Assembly: GCA_036374835.1 (NCBI GenBank)
Contig: DASUTB010000085.1
Coordinates: forward strand, 1-58,318
Length of the DNA: 58,318 nucleotides
Origin: DASUTB01 sp036374835
Lineage (GTDB): Bacteria > Actinomycetota > Actinomycetes > Jiangellales > Jiangellaceae
Direction of reading: 5' to 3'
Shown here: piece after piece, positions 32,410-41,731 of the stretch
Numbering within the stretch: the stretch's first letter is position 1
Layout of the letters: the number at the start of each line of letters is the position of its first letter
Program-made: the position numbers and the translations under genes
Notes under the pieces: model-generated
Told to the model about the DNA's origin: nothing
Databases searched by the model: none
The model's input: only the letters and a program-made list of their open reading frames with translations

Positions 32410-32724
32410 ATGACTGCACTTGAGATCGACGTCGAGACCTTCGCCGCATCGCGTGACCGGGGCGTCGTCCTCGACGTTCGAGAACCGGCCGAGTACGTGG
32501 AGGCTCACGTCCCGGACGCCGTCCTCATGCCGATGGGGCAGGTCATGTCGCGGTTGGCCGAACTCGACAGGAACACCCCTGTGTACGTCATCTGCGCGTC
32601 GGGCCAGCGCTCGCTCGTCATCGCTGAAGTGCTGAATCGAGCGGGATATGACGCCACGTCCGTCGCCGGCGGGACGATCGGTTGGATGCGGTCGGGACGC
32701 CAAGTGGCGACCGGACTGGAGTAA
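32410..32724 (+). CDS. Single-domain rhodanese-like sulfurtransferase
   Basis: A 104-residue rhodanese domain with 'VVLDVREPAEYVEAHVPDAVLMPMGQV' and active loop VICASGQRS (Cys near 62). The size and the intact loop cysteine suggest an active sulfurtransferase or persulfide carrier in the cytoplasm. It is in an operon with the F420 enzyme and converges on the PaaK-like gene with four bases between. Confidence 0.88.
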   Translation: MTALEIDVETFAASRDRGVVLDVREPAEYVEAHVPDAVLMPMGQVMSRLAELDRNTPVYVICASGQRSLVIAEVLNRAGYDATSVAGGTIGWMRSGRQVATGLE

Positions 32725-32728
32725 GCCG

Positions 32729-33958
32729 TCAGTCCCACGTGCGCGAGTCGATGATGGAGCTGTCAGCTGGAGTGACGTCCGCCACCGGCTGGAACTCGAT
32801 GTCGAACCGGAGGCCGTTTCGGACGCTCGTGCGGACATGACGTGCGACCTCTTCCGGGTCGGCGCCCGCGCTCATGACCGCCTCACAGCGCAACGTGTCG
32901 CGGTCGTCGACCCTGTCGATGATGAACCGGTACGCGTCGACGCCCTCGACCGACGCCATGACCGCGTCCACCTGCCGTGGATGCAGGAACATACCCCGCA
33001 CCTTCACGGCATCGCCCACGCGCCCGAGCCAGCCACGCAACCGCGGTGTCCGGACCGTACTGGTCGTCTCATCCTCGGCCCACGCCGACAGATCACCGGT
33101 GCCGAACCGCAGAACCGGAGCGTCCGGATCGAAGATGGTGACGACGACCTGCCCCTCGCGCCCGTCGTGGATCGCCTCGCCGGTCGAGATGTCACAGACC
33201 TGCACCAGTGCGTCTTCCGGAACATGCAATCCGTCCATCGCCTCGGTCTCGTAGCCGAGGTTGCCGGTCTCGGCGGTGCCGTACCCCTGCAGCACGACCG
33301 GAATCCGCGCACTGAGCCATTCCCGCAAGCTGGCCGGCAGCGGCTCAGCCCCGACGAATGCGCGGACCAGCGGCCACGTAGCCGGGTCGTGACCCGCGGC
33401 CTCAGCACGCTCCATGAGCGCCTTCAGGTAACTCGGCAGCCCGATGTATGCGGTGACGCCGAGATCCGCGCATGCTTGAACCTGCAAGTCCAAGCTGCCG
33501 ACCCCGCCCGGAACGACGCGGGCGCCCACGGCGCGGGCGGCCTCCTCGAACATCGCTCCGGCCGGCGAAAGATGGTAACTGAACGCGTTGAGCACGAGGT
33601 CGTGTTCAGTGAATCCCGCGGCCCGCAGCGCGGGCGCCCAGCGCCATGGGTCCGCGCGATCCAGCTCGGCCTCGTACAGCGGGCCGGGCGATTGGAAGAC
33701 CCGGCGGATCGGTGCGTCCGGGGCGACAAGTCCGGCGAACGGGGGGTCGTTGCGCTGCAGCTCAAGAAGGTCGTCCTTGCTCAGCACCGGTACCTGGTCG
33801 AGATCGGCCACGCCGGACAGCGTTCCCGCCTCGACTCCGGCCGTGTCCAGCCGGCGGGCCAGCCCCGGGCAGCGGCGAGCCGCGACGGGCAGCACCGTGC
33901 GCACCCGCTCGTCGAACATCCGGGCGTAGGCGGCCGGCGACAGCGCGCTCACAGCCAT
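32729..33958 (-). CDS. PaaK-like adenylate-forming homologue lacking ATP-loop motif
   Basis: A 409-residue homologue of phenylacetate-CoA ligase: 'LVLNAFSYHLSPAGAMFEEAARAVGARVVPGG' and 'VVLQGYGTAETGNLGYE' are recognisable. The usual SSGTTGxPT phosphate loop is replaced by QSPGPLYEAE (residues 89-98), and no catalytic Lys is seen in the C-terminal end ('VADVTPADSSIIDSRTWD'). It may be a non-ligating partner, or use a different chemistry. It overlaps livF by 10 bases and is the last gene of the seven-gene uptake operon. Confidence 0.8.
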   Translation of the reverse strand: MAVSALSPAAYARMFDERVRTVLPVAARRCPGLARRLDTAGVEAGTLSGVADLDQVPVLSKDDLLELQRNDPPFAGLVAPDAPIRRVFQSPGPLYEAELDRADPWRWAPALRAAGFTEHDLVLNAFSYHLSPAGAMFEEAARAVGARVVPGGVGSLDLQVQACADLGVTAYIGLPSYLKALMERAEAAGHDPATWPLVRAFVGAEPLPASLREWLSARIPVVLQGYGTAETGNLGYETEAMDGLHVPEDALVQVCDISTGEAIHDGREGQVVVTIFDPDAPVLRFGTGDLSAWAEDETTSTVRTPRLRGWLGRVGDAVKVRGMFLHPRQVDAVMASVEGVDAYRFIIDRVDDRDTLRCEAVMSAGADPEEVARHVRTSVRNGLRFDIEFQPVADVTPADSSIIDSRTWD

Positions 33959-34770
33959 CGCTTCCGCCGCTTGTAGTGCTTGACGTCGCGATAGCTGCGG
34001 CGCTGCCCCGACTCCCCGATGCCCAAGTAGAACTCCTTGACGTCCGGATTCTCGGCCAGCTCGGCGGCCGGCCCCTCGAGGACGATCCGTCCCTGCTCCA
34101 TGATGTAGCCGTGATCGGCGATCTCGAGCGCGCGCCGGGCATTCTGCTCGACGAGGAGGACGGTCGTGCCCAGGTCGCGGTTGAGCCGCTGCACGATCCC
34201 GAAGATCTCCGCGACGAGCTTCGGGGCCAGCCCGAGCGACGGTTCGTCCAGCATCATGATCTGCGGCCGAGCCATCAGCGCCCGGCCGATGGCGAGCATC
34301 TGCTGCTCGCCACCGGACAGGTATCCGGACGTCTGGTTGCGCAGATCCGCGAGGCGCGGGAAGTAGCCGTAGACCAGGTCGAGGTCATCGGCATAGTTGT
34401 CCCGCCGGGTGTGCGCGCCGGCCGCGAGGTTCTCCGCGACGGACAGGTGCTCGAACACCCGGCGGCCCTCCATGACCAGCGACATACCCATATGGACGAT
34501 CTGCGCAGGGTCGGTCCGGGTGATGCTCGTGCCCCGGAACGAAATCGTGCCGTCGGTGATCTCCCCGTGCTCGCTCGGTAGCAAGCCGCAGATCGCCTTG
34601 AGCGTGGTCGACTTGCCCGCGCCGTTGGACCCGAGCAGGGCGACGACCTTGCCTTCGGGCACCGCCATGGACATGCCCCGCAGGACGAGGATGACCTCGT
34701 CGTAGATGACCTCGACGTTGTTCAACGCGAGGATCGTCTGGCTGCCGGCCTCGCCGGGAGCCGGCGTCAT
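33949..34770 (-). CDS. livF: LivF-type ABC ATPase
   Basis: A 273-residue ATPase with Walker A LGSNGAGKST, signature YLSGGEQQMLAIGRALM, Walker B IMMLDEPSLGLAP, and the LivF-specific 'GTTVLLVEQNARRALEIADHGYIMEQGRIVLEG'. The C-terminal 30 residues are basic. ATG at 34770 has GGGAG seven bases upstream. It belongs to a HAAT-family uptake system with LivG, LivH, LivM and a binding lipoprotein in the same operon. Confidence 0.92.
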   Translation of the reverse strand: MTPAPGEAGSQTILALNNVEVIYDEVILVLRGMSMAVPEGKVVALLGSNGAGKSTTLKAICGLLPSEHGEITDGTISFRGTSITRTDPAQIVHMGMSLVMEGRRVFEHLSVAENLAAGAHTRRDNYADDLDLVYGYFPRLADLRNQTSGYLSGGEQQMLAIGRALMARPQIMMLDEPSLGLAPKLVAEIFGIVQRLNRDLGTTVLLVEQNARRALEIADHGYIMEQGRIVLEGPAAELAENPDVKEFYLGIGESGQRRSYRDVKHYKRRKRWL

Positions 34771-34792
34771 CTGCCGGCTCCCGGCGGCACCG

Positions 34793-35974
34793 TCACGGGC
34801 AGAGCTCATCGACCAGCGGGGTCCATTCGCCCCCGTCGACGGTCCACATGGGCGAGCAGACCATGCCGGCACGGCGGCCGTCGTCCCGCGTGGACAAAGT
34901 GATCGGCAACGACACGTCTCCGGTGTCGAAGTCCTCCACCGTGGTGAGCGCGTCGCGGATCGCGGCACCGGTGACCTCGTCGCCGGCCTCGACGACCTGC
35001 TCGATGGCATCGGCCATCACCGCCATCGTCCACCACCCCTGGGTGAAGTGCAGGCTCGACAGCTCGTCACCCTGTTCCTCGAGGTAGGCCTTGGCGTCAT
35101 CCTGCCCAGGCACGTCATTGGCGACCGGCGTCCACGGCTGGACCGAGACCGCACCCTCGGCGGCATCACCGGCGAGCTCGATGAACAGCTCACCGCCGGA
35201 CCAGTTGAGCAGCACGAGCTGGATGTCCAGCCCTTGAGCACTGATGTCCCTGGCCAGCTGGGCGGCCGGGCTCTCCACGTTCTGGACGATCGCATAGCCC
35301 ACGCCCTCGGCTTCGGCACGCTGCAGCTCGCCGACGAAGTCGGTGGCGCCGCTCGGCATGACGAAGACGTGGTAGCCGAGGTCGAGGTCGTTCTCCTCGA
35401 TGTACGCCTCACCGTCCCCGACCGGTGACTGGCCGAACGGGCTGTCGTGGTGGAAGACGGCGACCTGCGCGCCCGGGTCCTGCTCATGGATCCAGCGCAG
35501 CGCGATCCGCATCTGGTCCGAGTAGCTGGTGCCGACGACGAAGTTGAACGGCGTCTCCTCGGCGTGGGTCAGCTCCTCGGAGTACGACGCGGACATGAAC
35601 GGGATCTCGTCCTGGTTCACCCGGCCGCGCAACGCCTCGGTGTCGGCCGTCCCCCAGCCCTGGATCGCGACGACGCCTTCTGCGGTGAAGTCGGCGTAGA
35701 GCCGCTCCGCGACCGCGACGTCGTACTGGTAGTCCTCCCAGAGCAGCTCGATGGGCCGTCCGCCGACGCCGCCGTTGTCGTTGCGCCAGTCCACATAGCC
35801 GCGGACACCTTCGGAGTACGGGGTGCCGACGTCGGCCGTGGCGCCGGAGAGATCGGCCAGGTTGCCGATGAGGATGGGATCGCCGTCACCAGCGCCACCG
35901 TCGTCATCGCCGCAGGCGGCGAGCATCAACACCACCGCGCTCAGCGCGGCCAGCGACTTGCGTTTCGGATACAT
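34793..35974 (-). CDS. LivK-type substrate-binding lipoprotein
   Basis: A 393-residue periplasmic-binding-type protein. The leader ends at MLAAC (lipid Cys21). The fold follows the type I HAAT pattern ('PILIGNLADLSGATADVGTPYSEGVRGYVDWRNDNGGVGGRPIELLWED'). AAGGAG precedes the ATG. In homologues of this kind the ligand may be an amino acid, an aromatic acid or another carboxylate; co-transcription with two CoA-ligase homologues favours an organic acid (inference). Confidence 0.9.
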   Translation of the reverse strand: MYPKRKSLAALSAVVLMLAACGDDDGGAGDGDPILIGNLADLSGATADVGTPYSEGVRGYVDWRNDNGGVGGRPIELLWEDYQYDVAVAERLYADFTAEGVVAIQGWGTADTEALRGRVNQDEIPFMSASYSEELTHAEETPFNFVVGTSYSDQMRIALRWIHEQDPGAQVAVFHHDSPFGQSPVGDGEAYIEENDLDLGYHVFVMPSGATDFVGELQRAEAEGVGYAIVQNVESPAAQLARDISAQGLDIQLVLLNWSGGELFIELAGDAAEGAVSVQPWTPVANDVPGQDDAKAYLEEQGDELSSLHFTQGWWTMAVMADAIEQVVEAGDEVTGAAIRDALTTVEDFDTGDVSLPITLSTRDDGRRAGMVCSPMWTVDGGEWTPLVDELCP

Positions 35975-35987
35975 GTGAACTCCTTTT

Positions 35988-37037
35988 TCAGTAGCGGAAT
36001 GGCCAGAGCCGGAAATAGTCCTTGACGCGCTGCCAGAGCCGGTCCAAGCCGCGCGGTTCGAACAGCAGGAACAGGACGATCACCAGACCGAACACGATCA
36101 GCTGGATCGCCGGGATCTCGCGGCTGATCATCGGAAGGGTGTCGCGGACGTTGCGGGCGAACTGCTGGATCAATGCGGGCAGGACGGTCATGAACGTCGC
36201 GCCGTACACCGAGCCCGCGACGCTGCCGAGCCCGCCCACGATGATCATTGCGAGGAAGAGGACGGAGACGTCCAGCGTGAACCGTTCCCAGGTGATGATC
36301 GTCCGGTAATGGGCCGTCAGCGCACCCGCCAAGCCGACCAGCCCGGACGAGATGGCGAACGCCAGCAGCTTCTGCCGCCCGACGTCGATGCCCATCACGG
36401 CGGCCGCGACGTCCTGGTCGCGGACGGCGTGGAACGCCCGGCCGAGGCCGGTGCGGAAGAGATTGCGCACGGCGAGGACGACGACGGTGGCGACGCCGAA
36501 GATCACCCAATACCACGCGAAGTCGGTGCCCAGCGTCCAGCCGAAGATCTCCGGGTAGGGGACGACGATCGCGTCGACGCCGCCGGTCAGGAAGTCCCAG
36601 TTGCGGAACGCGAACAGCAGGATGAACTGCGCGGCCAGCGTGGCCATCGCCAGATACAGACCCTTCAACCGCAGCGACGGTAGGCCGAAGAACGTGCCGA
36701 CGACCGTGGTGACGGCCACCGCGGTGGCGACCGCCACGAGAACCGGCGCGTCCAGCCGGGCGACCATGAGCGCGGACGTGTACGCACCCACACCGAGGAA
36801 CGCGCCGTGGCCGAGGCTGATGAGCCCGGTGTGACCCACCAAGATGTTCAGGCCGACCGCGCCGATGATCGCGATGCCGACCTGATTGGCGACGGTGAGC
36901 CAGAACGCGTCCAGCACGAACGGTGCCGCGACGACGATGCCGGCGATCAGGACGAGCCGGATCCGTTCGGCACGGGTCTTGCGCAGCGCATAGTCCGCCT
37001 CGTAGCTGGTGTGGTAGACGCCGGTCGCAGTGGCCAT
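35988..37037 (-). CDS. livM: LivM-type ABC permease
   Basis: A 349-residue LivM permease with about ten helices, the family block 'GLNILVGHTGLISLGHGAFLGVGAYTSALM' near 80-112, and the coupling-loop EAA-like region 'RNLFRTGLGRAFHAVRDQDVAAAVMGIDVGRQKLLAFAISS' near 190-232. It follows livH by nine bases. Confidence 0.92.
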   Translation of the reverse strand: MATATGVYHTSYEADYALRKTRAERIRLVLIAGIVVAAPFVLDAFWLTVANQVGIAIIGAVGLNILVGHTGLISLGHGAFLGVGAYTSALMVARLDAPVLVAVATAVAVTTVVGTFFGLPSLRLKGLYLAMATLAAQFILLFAFRNWDFLTGGVDAIVVPYPEIFGWTLGTDFAWYWVIFGVATVVVLAVRNLFRTGLGRAFHAVRDQDVAAAVMGIDVGRQKLLAFAISSGLVGLAGALTAHYRTIITWERFTLDVSVLFLAMIIVGGLGSVAGSVYGATFMTVLPALIQQFARNVRDTLPMISREIPAIQLIVFGLVIVLFLLFEPRGLDRLWQRVKDYFRLWPFRY

Positions 37038-37046
37038 GGCAACTCC

Positions 37047-37919
37047 TCAAACCCGCTCGATCCGGACCTCGCCGAACAGCCCGTACGGGCGGAACAGCAG
37101 GATCAGGACGAGCACGACGTAAGGAATGACCTGTTGCAAGCCGCCCCCGACGTAGCCGGATGTGTACGAGACCAGCAGGCCGATGACACCGCCGGCGACG
37201 ATCGCGCCGGGCACCGAGTCGAGCCCGCCGAGAATCACGACAGGGAACACCAGCAGCCCGAAGGCGGCGACGCCGCCGGAGACGCCGAACAGGTTCGCGA
37301 CGATGACCCCGGCCAGAACGGCGCTGGTGGCCGCGAGCGCCCAGGCCAGGGCGAACACCCGGCGGATGCTGATGCCGACGGTCATCGCAGCCTGCTGGTC
37401 GTCGGCGACCGCGCGCATCGCGATGCCGTGGCGGGAGCGCTGGAAGAACAGGGTCAACGCGATGAGTACGGAGCCGGCGAGGACCACGGCCCAGATGCGG
37501 TTCACCGAGACCGGGACACCGAGCACGTCTACCGTGCCGCGCGGGATGAACGACGGCATCGGCCGTGGCTCGGTCCCCCACAAGAACTGGATGCCTCCCT
37601 GAAGAACGAACGACAGCCCGATCGTCACCATGATCACCGAGATGACGTTCTCCCCGACCAGGGGACGGAGCACGAAGCGTTCGGTCGCGAGCCCGACCAG
37701 CACGGCGACGGCGAGCGCGACGATCAGCGCGAAGTACCACGGCATGCCGAACTGCACGATCCCCGCCCACACCAGGTAGGCGCCGAGCAGCAGGAAGTAG
37801 CCCTGGGCGAAGTTGATGACGCCGGTCGCCTTGAAGACGATCACGAAGCCGAGCGCGGCAAGGGCAAGGATGGCACCGTTGGCCAGGCCGGTGATCGTCA
37901 GCTGGATGAACGTGTTCAT
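37047..37919 (-). CDS. livH: LivH-type ABC permease
   Basis: A 290-residue LivH permease: 'ITGLANGAILALAALGFVIVFKATGVINFAQGYFLLLGAYL' at the N terminus and 'RSRHGIAMRAVADDQQAAMTVGISIRRVFALAWAL' as the coupling loop. It starts ten bases after the acyl-CoA synthetase stop. Confidence 0.92.
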   Translation of the reverse strand: MNTFIQLTITGLANGAILALAALGFVIVFKATGVINFAQGYFLLLGAYLVWAGIVQFGMPWYFALIVALAVAVLVGLATERFVLRPLVGENVISVIMVTIGLSFVLQGGIQFLWGTEPRPMPSFIPRGTVDVLGVPVSVNRIWAVVLAGSVLIALTLFFQRSRHGIAMRAVADDQQAAMTVGISIRRVFALAWALAATSAVLAGVIVANLFGVSGGVAAFGLLVFPVVILGGLDSVPGAIVAGGVIGLLVSYTSGYVGGGLQQVIPYVVLVLILLFRPYGLFGEVRIERV

Positions 37920-37929
37920 TCGCTGCCCC

Positions 37930-39963
37930 TCACCGCCCGCTCCACGCGAACCGGCGGCGCTTGTCCGCAGGCGTGAAGCCGGCCATCGCCATGACGGTGA
38001 GCTCGATCTTGCGTTCGGCGGTCGTACCGTCCTGGTAGGTGACGGTGCTGCGTACCGTCACCGAGTCCGCGTCGCCGTAGAGCGCGTCGATGAGTTCGCC
38101 GTAGCGCTCACTGATCACGCCGCGGCGCACCTTGCGGGTGCGGGTGATCTCCTCGTCGTCCGGATCGAGTTGTTTGTGCAGCAGTAGGAAGCGGTGGATA
38201 CGGACACTCTCCGGCAGGTCCCGGTTCGCGCGGTGTACCTCGTCGGCGATGAGCTGATAGACCGCGGGCTTCTGCGCAAGATCGGTGTAGGTCGTGTAGG
38301 AGATGTGTTCGCGTTCGGCCCAGGCGCCGACTGTGCCCATGTCGATCGTGATCAACGCGGTGATGACCGGGCGGGCGCTCGTGTCGCCGCCGAACACCAC
38401 CGCCTCTTCGACGTACGGGCTGAACTTGATCTTGTTTTCGATGAACGCGGGGCTGAACTGCGTTCCGTCCGGTGCTCGCCGGACGTCCTTGGCGCGGTCG
38501 ATGACGATCAAACTGTCGTCGTCGTCGAGGTAGCCGGCATCACCGGTGTGCAGCCAACCGTCCTCGTCGACGGCGTCGCGGGTGGCCTCCTCGTTCCGGT
38601 AGTACCCGTGGAAAACAGCCGGGCTGCGCAAGAGGATCTCGCCGTCGTCCGCGATCGCGAGCTCGGTCGCCGGGATCGGGCCGCCGACGGTGTTGAAGGT
38701 CACCGCATCGTCGCGGTGTGCGACCGCGATGCCGCAGATCTCCGTCTGGCCGTAGATCTGCTTGAGGTTGACGCCGATGGCGTGGAAGAAACGGAACACA
38801 TCCGGGCCGAGCGGTGCGCCGCCGGTGTAGCAGCGTTTGACGCGGGTCAGCCCGAGTTGCTCACGGACCGGGCGCAGCGCGACCACTTCGGCTAACAGCA
38901 GGAGCAGCCGATCGGGTGGCCGCACGCGGTCCCCACCGGAGCGCCGGTCGGCGACTCGGGCGGCCACGCCGTGGCCCCATGCGAACGCGGCCCGCTTGAG
39001 CACGCCCGCTTCGCCGACGCGGACCTGCACCGATGACAGCATGTCCTCCCAGATCCGGGGCGGGCTGAACATCACGTCCGGGCCGATCTCCCGCATGTCC
39101 GCCCGAACCGTGCTGGCTTCTTCCGGGAACGACACGGTGAATCCGGCCTGCAGGCCGCAGGCCATCGTGAGCATCTGCTCGCCGATCCAAGCGAAGGGCA
39201 GGAAGCTCACGTAGCGGTCGCCCGTCCCCAGCGGGTCGATGGCCATCAGGCTGCGGCCCATCGACAGCAGGTTGCGGTGCGAGAGCATCGCCAGCTTCGG
39301 ACGCGCGGTCGTGCCCGATGTTGTGCAGATGACGGCGATGTCACCGGCCTGACCGGCGGCCACCTGGCTGTCGAGCCAGTCCGGATGGGCCTGCTCGTAC
39401 TGCCGTCCGGCCGCCTCCACCGCGGTGAACTCGCGGAGAAAGTCTTCACGGTAATGCTCCAGGCCGCGCGGGTCATAGAAGATGACGGTCTCGACCGAGT
39501 CGAGCCGGTCCCACAGCCTGACCAACTTGTCGACCTGCTCCTGATCCTCCGCGACCACGACCCGCACATGCGCCACGGAGAGGATGTGCACGATCTCCTC
39601 ACCCACACTGGTCGGGTAGACGCCGACGATGGACGCGCCGAGCGACTGCGCGGCAAGCTCACTGATGAGCCACTCCGGGCGATTGTCGCCGAGCACCGCC
39701 ACCACGTCCCCGGATCGCACGCCGAGCTGCGCCAGCCCATGGGCGAAGTCCCGGACCCGGGTGCGATAAGCGGCCCACGACACCGGTTGCCAGATGCCGT
39801 ACCTCTTCTCCTGCAGGGCGATCCGGTCGTCGCCGTGCTGGTCGGCGAGGGCGTAGAGCAGCTTCGGGAACGTGACGTCGTCCGGGACGGGCTCCGGCGC
39901 CGGCTCGCGCGGGCGAACCACGCGGACCGTGTCCGGGGCGCCCTGCGTCGCGGGCCTACTCAT
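37930..39963 (-). CDS. Long-chain acyl-CoA synthetase-like AMP-binding enzyme
   Basis: A 677-residue adenylate-forming enzyme of the FadD15/eukaryote-type long-chain synthetase class. The phosphate loop TTSGTTARPKLAMLSHRNLL is intact near 213-232. 'QIYGQTEICG' near 405 and 'LHTGDAGYLDDDDSLIVIDRAKDVRR' near 480-505 hold the acid pocket and Asp, and 'ITRTRKVRRGVISERYGELI' near 620 includes the C-terminal basic region. It sits between livG and livH, so the imported acid is probably activated to its CoA ester on entry (inference). Confidence 0.9.
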   Translation of the reverse strand: MSRPATQGAPDTVRVVRPREPAPEPVPDDVTFPKLLYALADQHGDDRIALQEKRYGIWQPVSWAAYRTRVRDFAHGLAQLGVRSGDVVAVLGDNRPEWLISELAAQSLGASIVGVYPTSVGEEIVHILSVAHVRVVVAEDQEQVDKLVRLWDRLDSVETVIFYDPRGLEHYREDFLREFTAVEAAGRQYEQAHPDWLDSQVAAGQAGDIAVICTTSGTTARPKLAMLSHRNLLSMGRSLMAIDPLGTGDRYVSFLPFAWIGEQMLTMACGLQAGFTVSFPEEASTVRADMREIGPDVMFSPPRIWEDMLSSVQVRVGEAGVLKRAAFAWGHGVAARVADRRSGGDRVRPPDRLLLLLAEVVALRPVREQLGLTRVKRCYTGGAPLGPDVFRFFHAIGVNLKQIYGQTEICGIAVAHRDDAVTFNTVGGPIPATELAIADDGEILLRSPAVFHGYYRNEEATRDAVDEDGWLHTGDAGYLDDDDSLIVIDRAKDVRRAPDGTQFSPAFIENKIKFSPYVEEAVVFGGDTSARPVITALITIDMGTVGAWAEREHISYTTYTDLAQKPAVYQLIADEVHRANRDLPESVRIHRFLLLHKQLDPDDEEITRTRKVRRGVISERYGELIDALYGDADSVTVRSTVTYQDGTTAERKIELTVMAMAGFTPADKRRRFAWSGR

Positions 39964-39987
39964 CCCGGTGCCCCTGCGAAGGCGGGC

Positions 39988-40866
39988 TCATGAAACCTCC
40001 TCGCCGAGGTAGGCCTCGATGACCGCGGGATCGCCCCTGACCTCGTCGGGTGCGCCGCTGGTGATCTTGCGGCCGAAATCGAGCACGGTGATCCGGTCGC
40101 AGATGTCCATGACGACTTCCATGTCGTGCTCGATCAGCATCACCGTGACGCCGGCCAGGTCGTTGACGTCGAGGACGAACCTGGCCATGTCCTCTTTCTC
40201 CTCGGCGTTCATGCCGGCCATCGGCTCGTCGAGCAGCAGGATGGCCGGCTGCACGCAGAGCGCCCGTCCGACCTCGACCCGTTTCTGGATGCCATACGGC
40301 AGCGCGCCCACCTGAGCGTTGCGAACCGCCTGGATCTCGAGGAAGTCGATGACCTCCTCCACCAGCTCGCGGTTGGCAATCTCCTGGCGCCGCGCCGGTC
40401 CGAAGTAGAGGAACGACCGCCAGACCGAGTGCTTGAGGTGCACGTGCCGGCCGAGCATGAGGTTGTCCAGCACGGTCATGTGCTTGAACAACTCGATGTT
40501 CTGGAACGCGCGCGCCACGCCCCATCGTGTGATGCGGCTCGGCCGGGCCCTGGTGAGTTCGTGCGGCCCGCCGGCAGCGCTGTGCAGGCGGATGCTCCCC
40601 TCCTGAGGCCGGTACAGGCCGCTGACGCAGTTCAGCAGGCTGGTCTTGCCGGCGCCGTTCGGACCGATGATCGCGTGGACCTCGCCTTGCCGGATGTCCA
40701 CACTCACTTCCCGCAGCGCCAATATCCCGTCGAACCGCAACGCCACCGCGTCGATCTCCAGCTGCAACGCCCCGGGATCGAGGTGGCTGCCGTTGAGGTT
40801 GTGGCGATACGCACGGGACACGTCGGTGTGCACCTCACTAGGTCCGTTACCGGTATCGCACACCAT
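39988..40866 (-). CDS. livG: LivG-type ABC ATPase, first gene of uptake operon
   Basis: A 292-residue ATPase: Walker A IGPNGAGKTS, an aberrant signature region ('GALPYGIQKRVEVGRALCV' instead of LSGGQ), Walker B ILLLDEPMAGMNAEEKEDM, and LivG-type 'VMLIEHDMEVVMDICDRITVLDFGRKI'. The LPYG variant is common in LivG-like proteins linked to acyl-CoA ligase genes. The ATG at 40866 has a weak ribosome site; a GTG about 35 bases later is possible. A candidate IclR box is just upstream. Confidence 0.9.
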   Translation of the reverse strand: MVCDTGNGPSEVHTDVSRAYRHNLNGSHLDPGALQLEIDAVALRFDGILALREVSVDIRQGEVHAIIGPNGAGKTSLLNCVSGLYRPQEGSIRLHSAAGGPHELTRARPSRITRWGVARAFQNIELFKHMTVLDNLMLGRHVHLKHSVWRSFLYFGPARRQEIANRELVEEVIDFLEIQAVRNAQVGALPYGIQKRVEVGRALCVQPAILLLDEPMAGMNAEEKEDMARFVLDVNDLAGVTVMLIEHDMEVVMDICDRITVLDFGRKITSGAPDEVRGDPAVIEAYLGEEVS

Positions 40867-40870
40867 GACA

Positions 40871-40885
40871 TTCCACTATTCGGAA
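40871..40885. promoter_or_regulatory. TTCC-N7-GGAA palindrome, candidate IclR operator at livG start
   Basis: TTCC (40871-40874) and GGAA (40882-40885) flank seven bases in the A/T-rich divergent region between livG and the iclR-type gene. IclR-family boxes often have TTCC/GGAA arms. A TTGACT hexamer on the minus strand (40890-40885) overlaps it. Binding is inferred. Confidence 0.4.
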
Positions 40886-40981
40886 GTCAATACCTGTTTA
40901 TGCATCGTTGTTTTGCTAGCTGAGACTCCATTACGATGGGCGAAGCCCGACGAGTGATCGCTTGTACCGGAAGGACGGATC

Positions 40982-41731
40982 GTGGCGGACCAGGAGCCAG
41001 CGCGCGGCACACTCGGAACGGTCCGCAACGCCTCTGCCCTGCTCGACCTGCTGAGTAACGGACCCGCATACCAGCAGCTCAGCGACCTGGCAGAGCGCTG
41101 TAGCCTGTCGCTGCCGACCGTCCACCGGTTGCTGCGCAGCCTGGTAGCCGCCGGTCTCGTAGAGCAGGATGCCGCGTCGTCGCGCTACAGCCTCGGGCCG
41201 GAACTCGTCCGGCTCTCCGAGCGGTACCTGGACCGGCTACCGTTGCTCCAGCGGCTACGGCCGTATCTCGTCGACCTGCGCAACCGGACGTCGGCGACGA
41301 TCATCGTGGCGATGCTCGTGCGCGACATGATCGTGAACGTGGAACGCATCGACGGGGTGGACGCCGCGAACACGGTGCAGCGGATGGCCCGCAGCTCACC
41401 GGCCCACCACACGGCCGCCGGACGGCTCCTGCTCGGCCGCGCCGGACCGTACGCCTGGAAGCAGTATTTGAACGGTCAGCACGACGATCCGCCGACCGTC
41501 CCGGAGTTGGAAGGCTGGGCTGCGGCCGACCTGCTGCACGGCACGGTCGACGGGCTACGCACACACACCGAGGTCGCAGTCCCCATCCTCCATCCGGACG
41601 GGTCGGCTGCCGCGGCGCTCGTCGCCACCGGCGGCCCCCCGGCCTTCACACAGGACCATTTGGTTGATGAGATAGGCCCGGAGCTGCAACAGACCGCCGC
41701 GCTGATGAAGAGGTTGGTGTCCGGTGACTAG
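40982..41731 (+). CDS. IclR family transcriptional regulator
   Basis: A 249-residue regulator with N-terminal winged helix ('ASALLDLLSNGPAYQQLSDLAERCSLSLPTVHRLLRSLVAAGLVEQD', about 14-62) and an IclR effector domain (75-245) with 'SSPAHHTAAGRLLLG'. GTG at 40982 follows GGAAGGACGG. It is divergent from the seven-gene uptake operon and overlaps the next gene by eight bases, so it probably controls both in response to a carboxylic acid or its CoA ester. Confidence 0.9.
   Translation: MADQEPARGTLGTVRNASALLDLLSNGPAYQQLSDLAERCSLSLPTVHRLLRSLVAAGLVEQDAASSRYSLGPELVRLSERYLDRLPLLQRLRPYLVDLRNRTSATIIVAMLVRDMIVNVERIDGVDAANTVQRMARSSPAHHTAAGRLLLGRAGPYAWKQYLNGQHDDPPTVPELEGWAAADLLHGTVDGLRTHTEVAVPILHPDGSAAAALVATGGPPAFTQDHLVDEIGPELQQTAALMKRLVSGD

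Noticed and set aside
35941..37770. Long minus-strand open frame (609 codons) over the livH-livM region.
   Set aside because: Arg/His-rich, no domain; it is another frame of the same strand as livH and livM, whose products are unmistakable.
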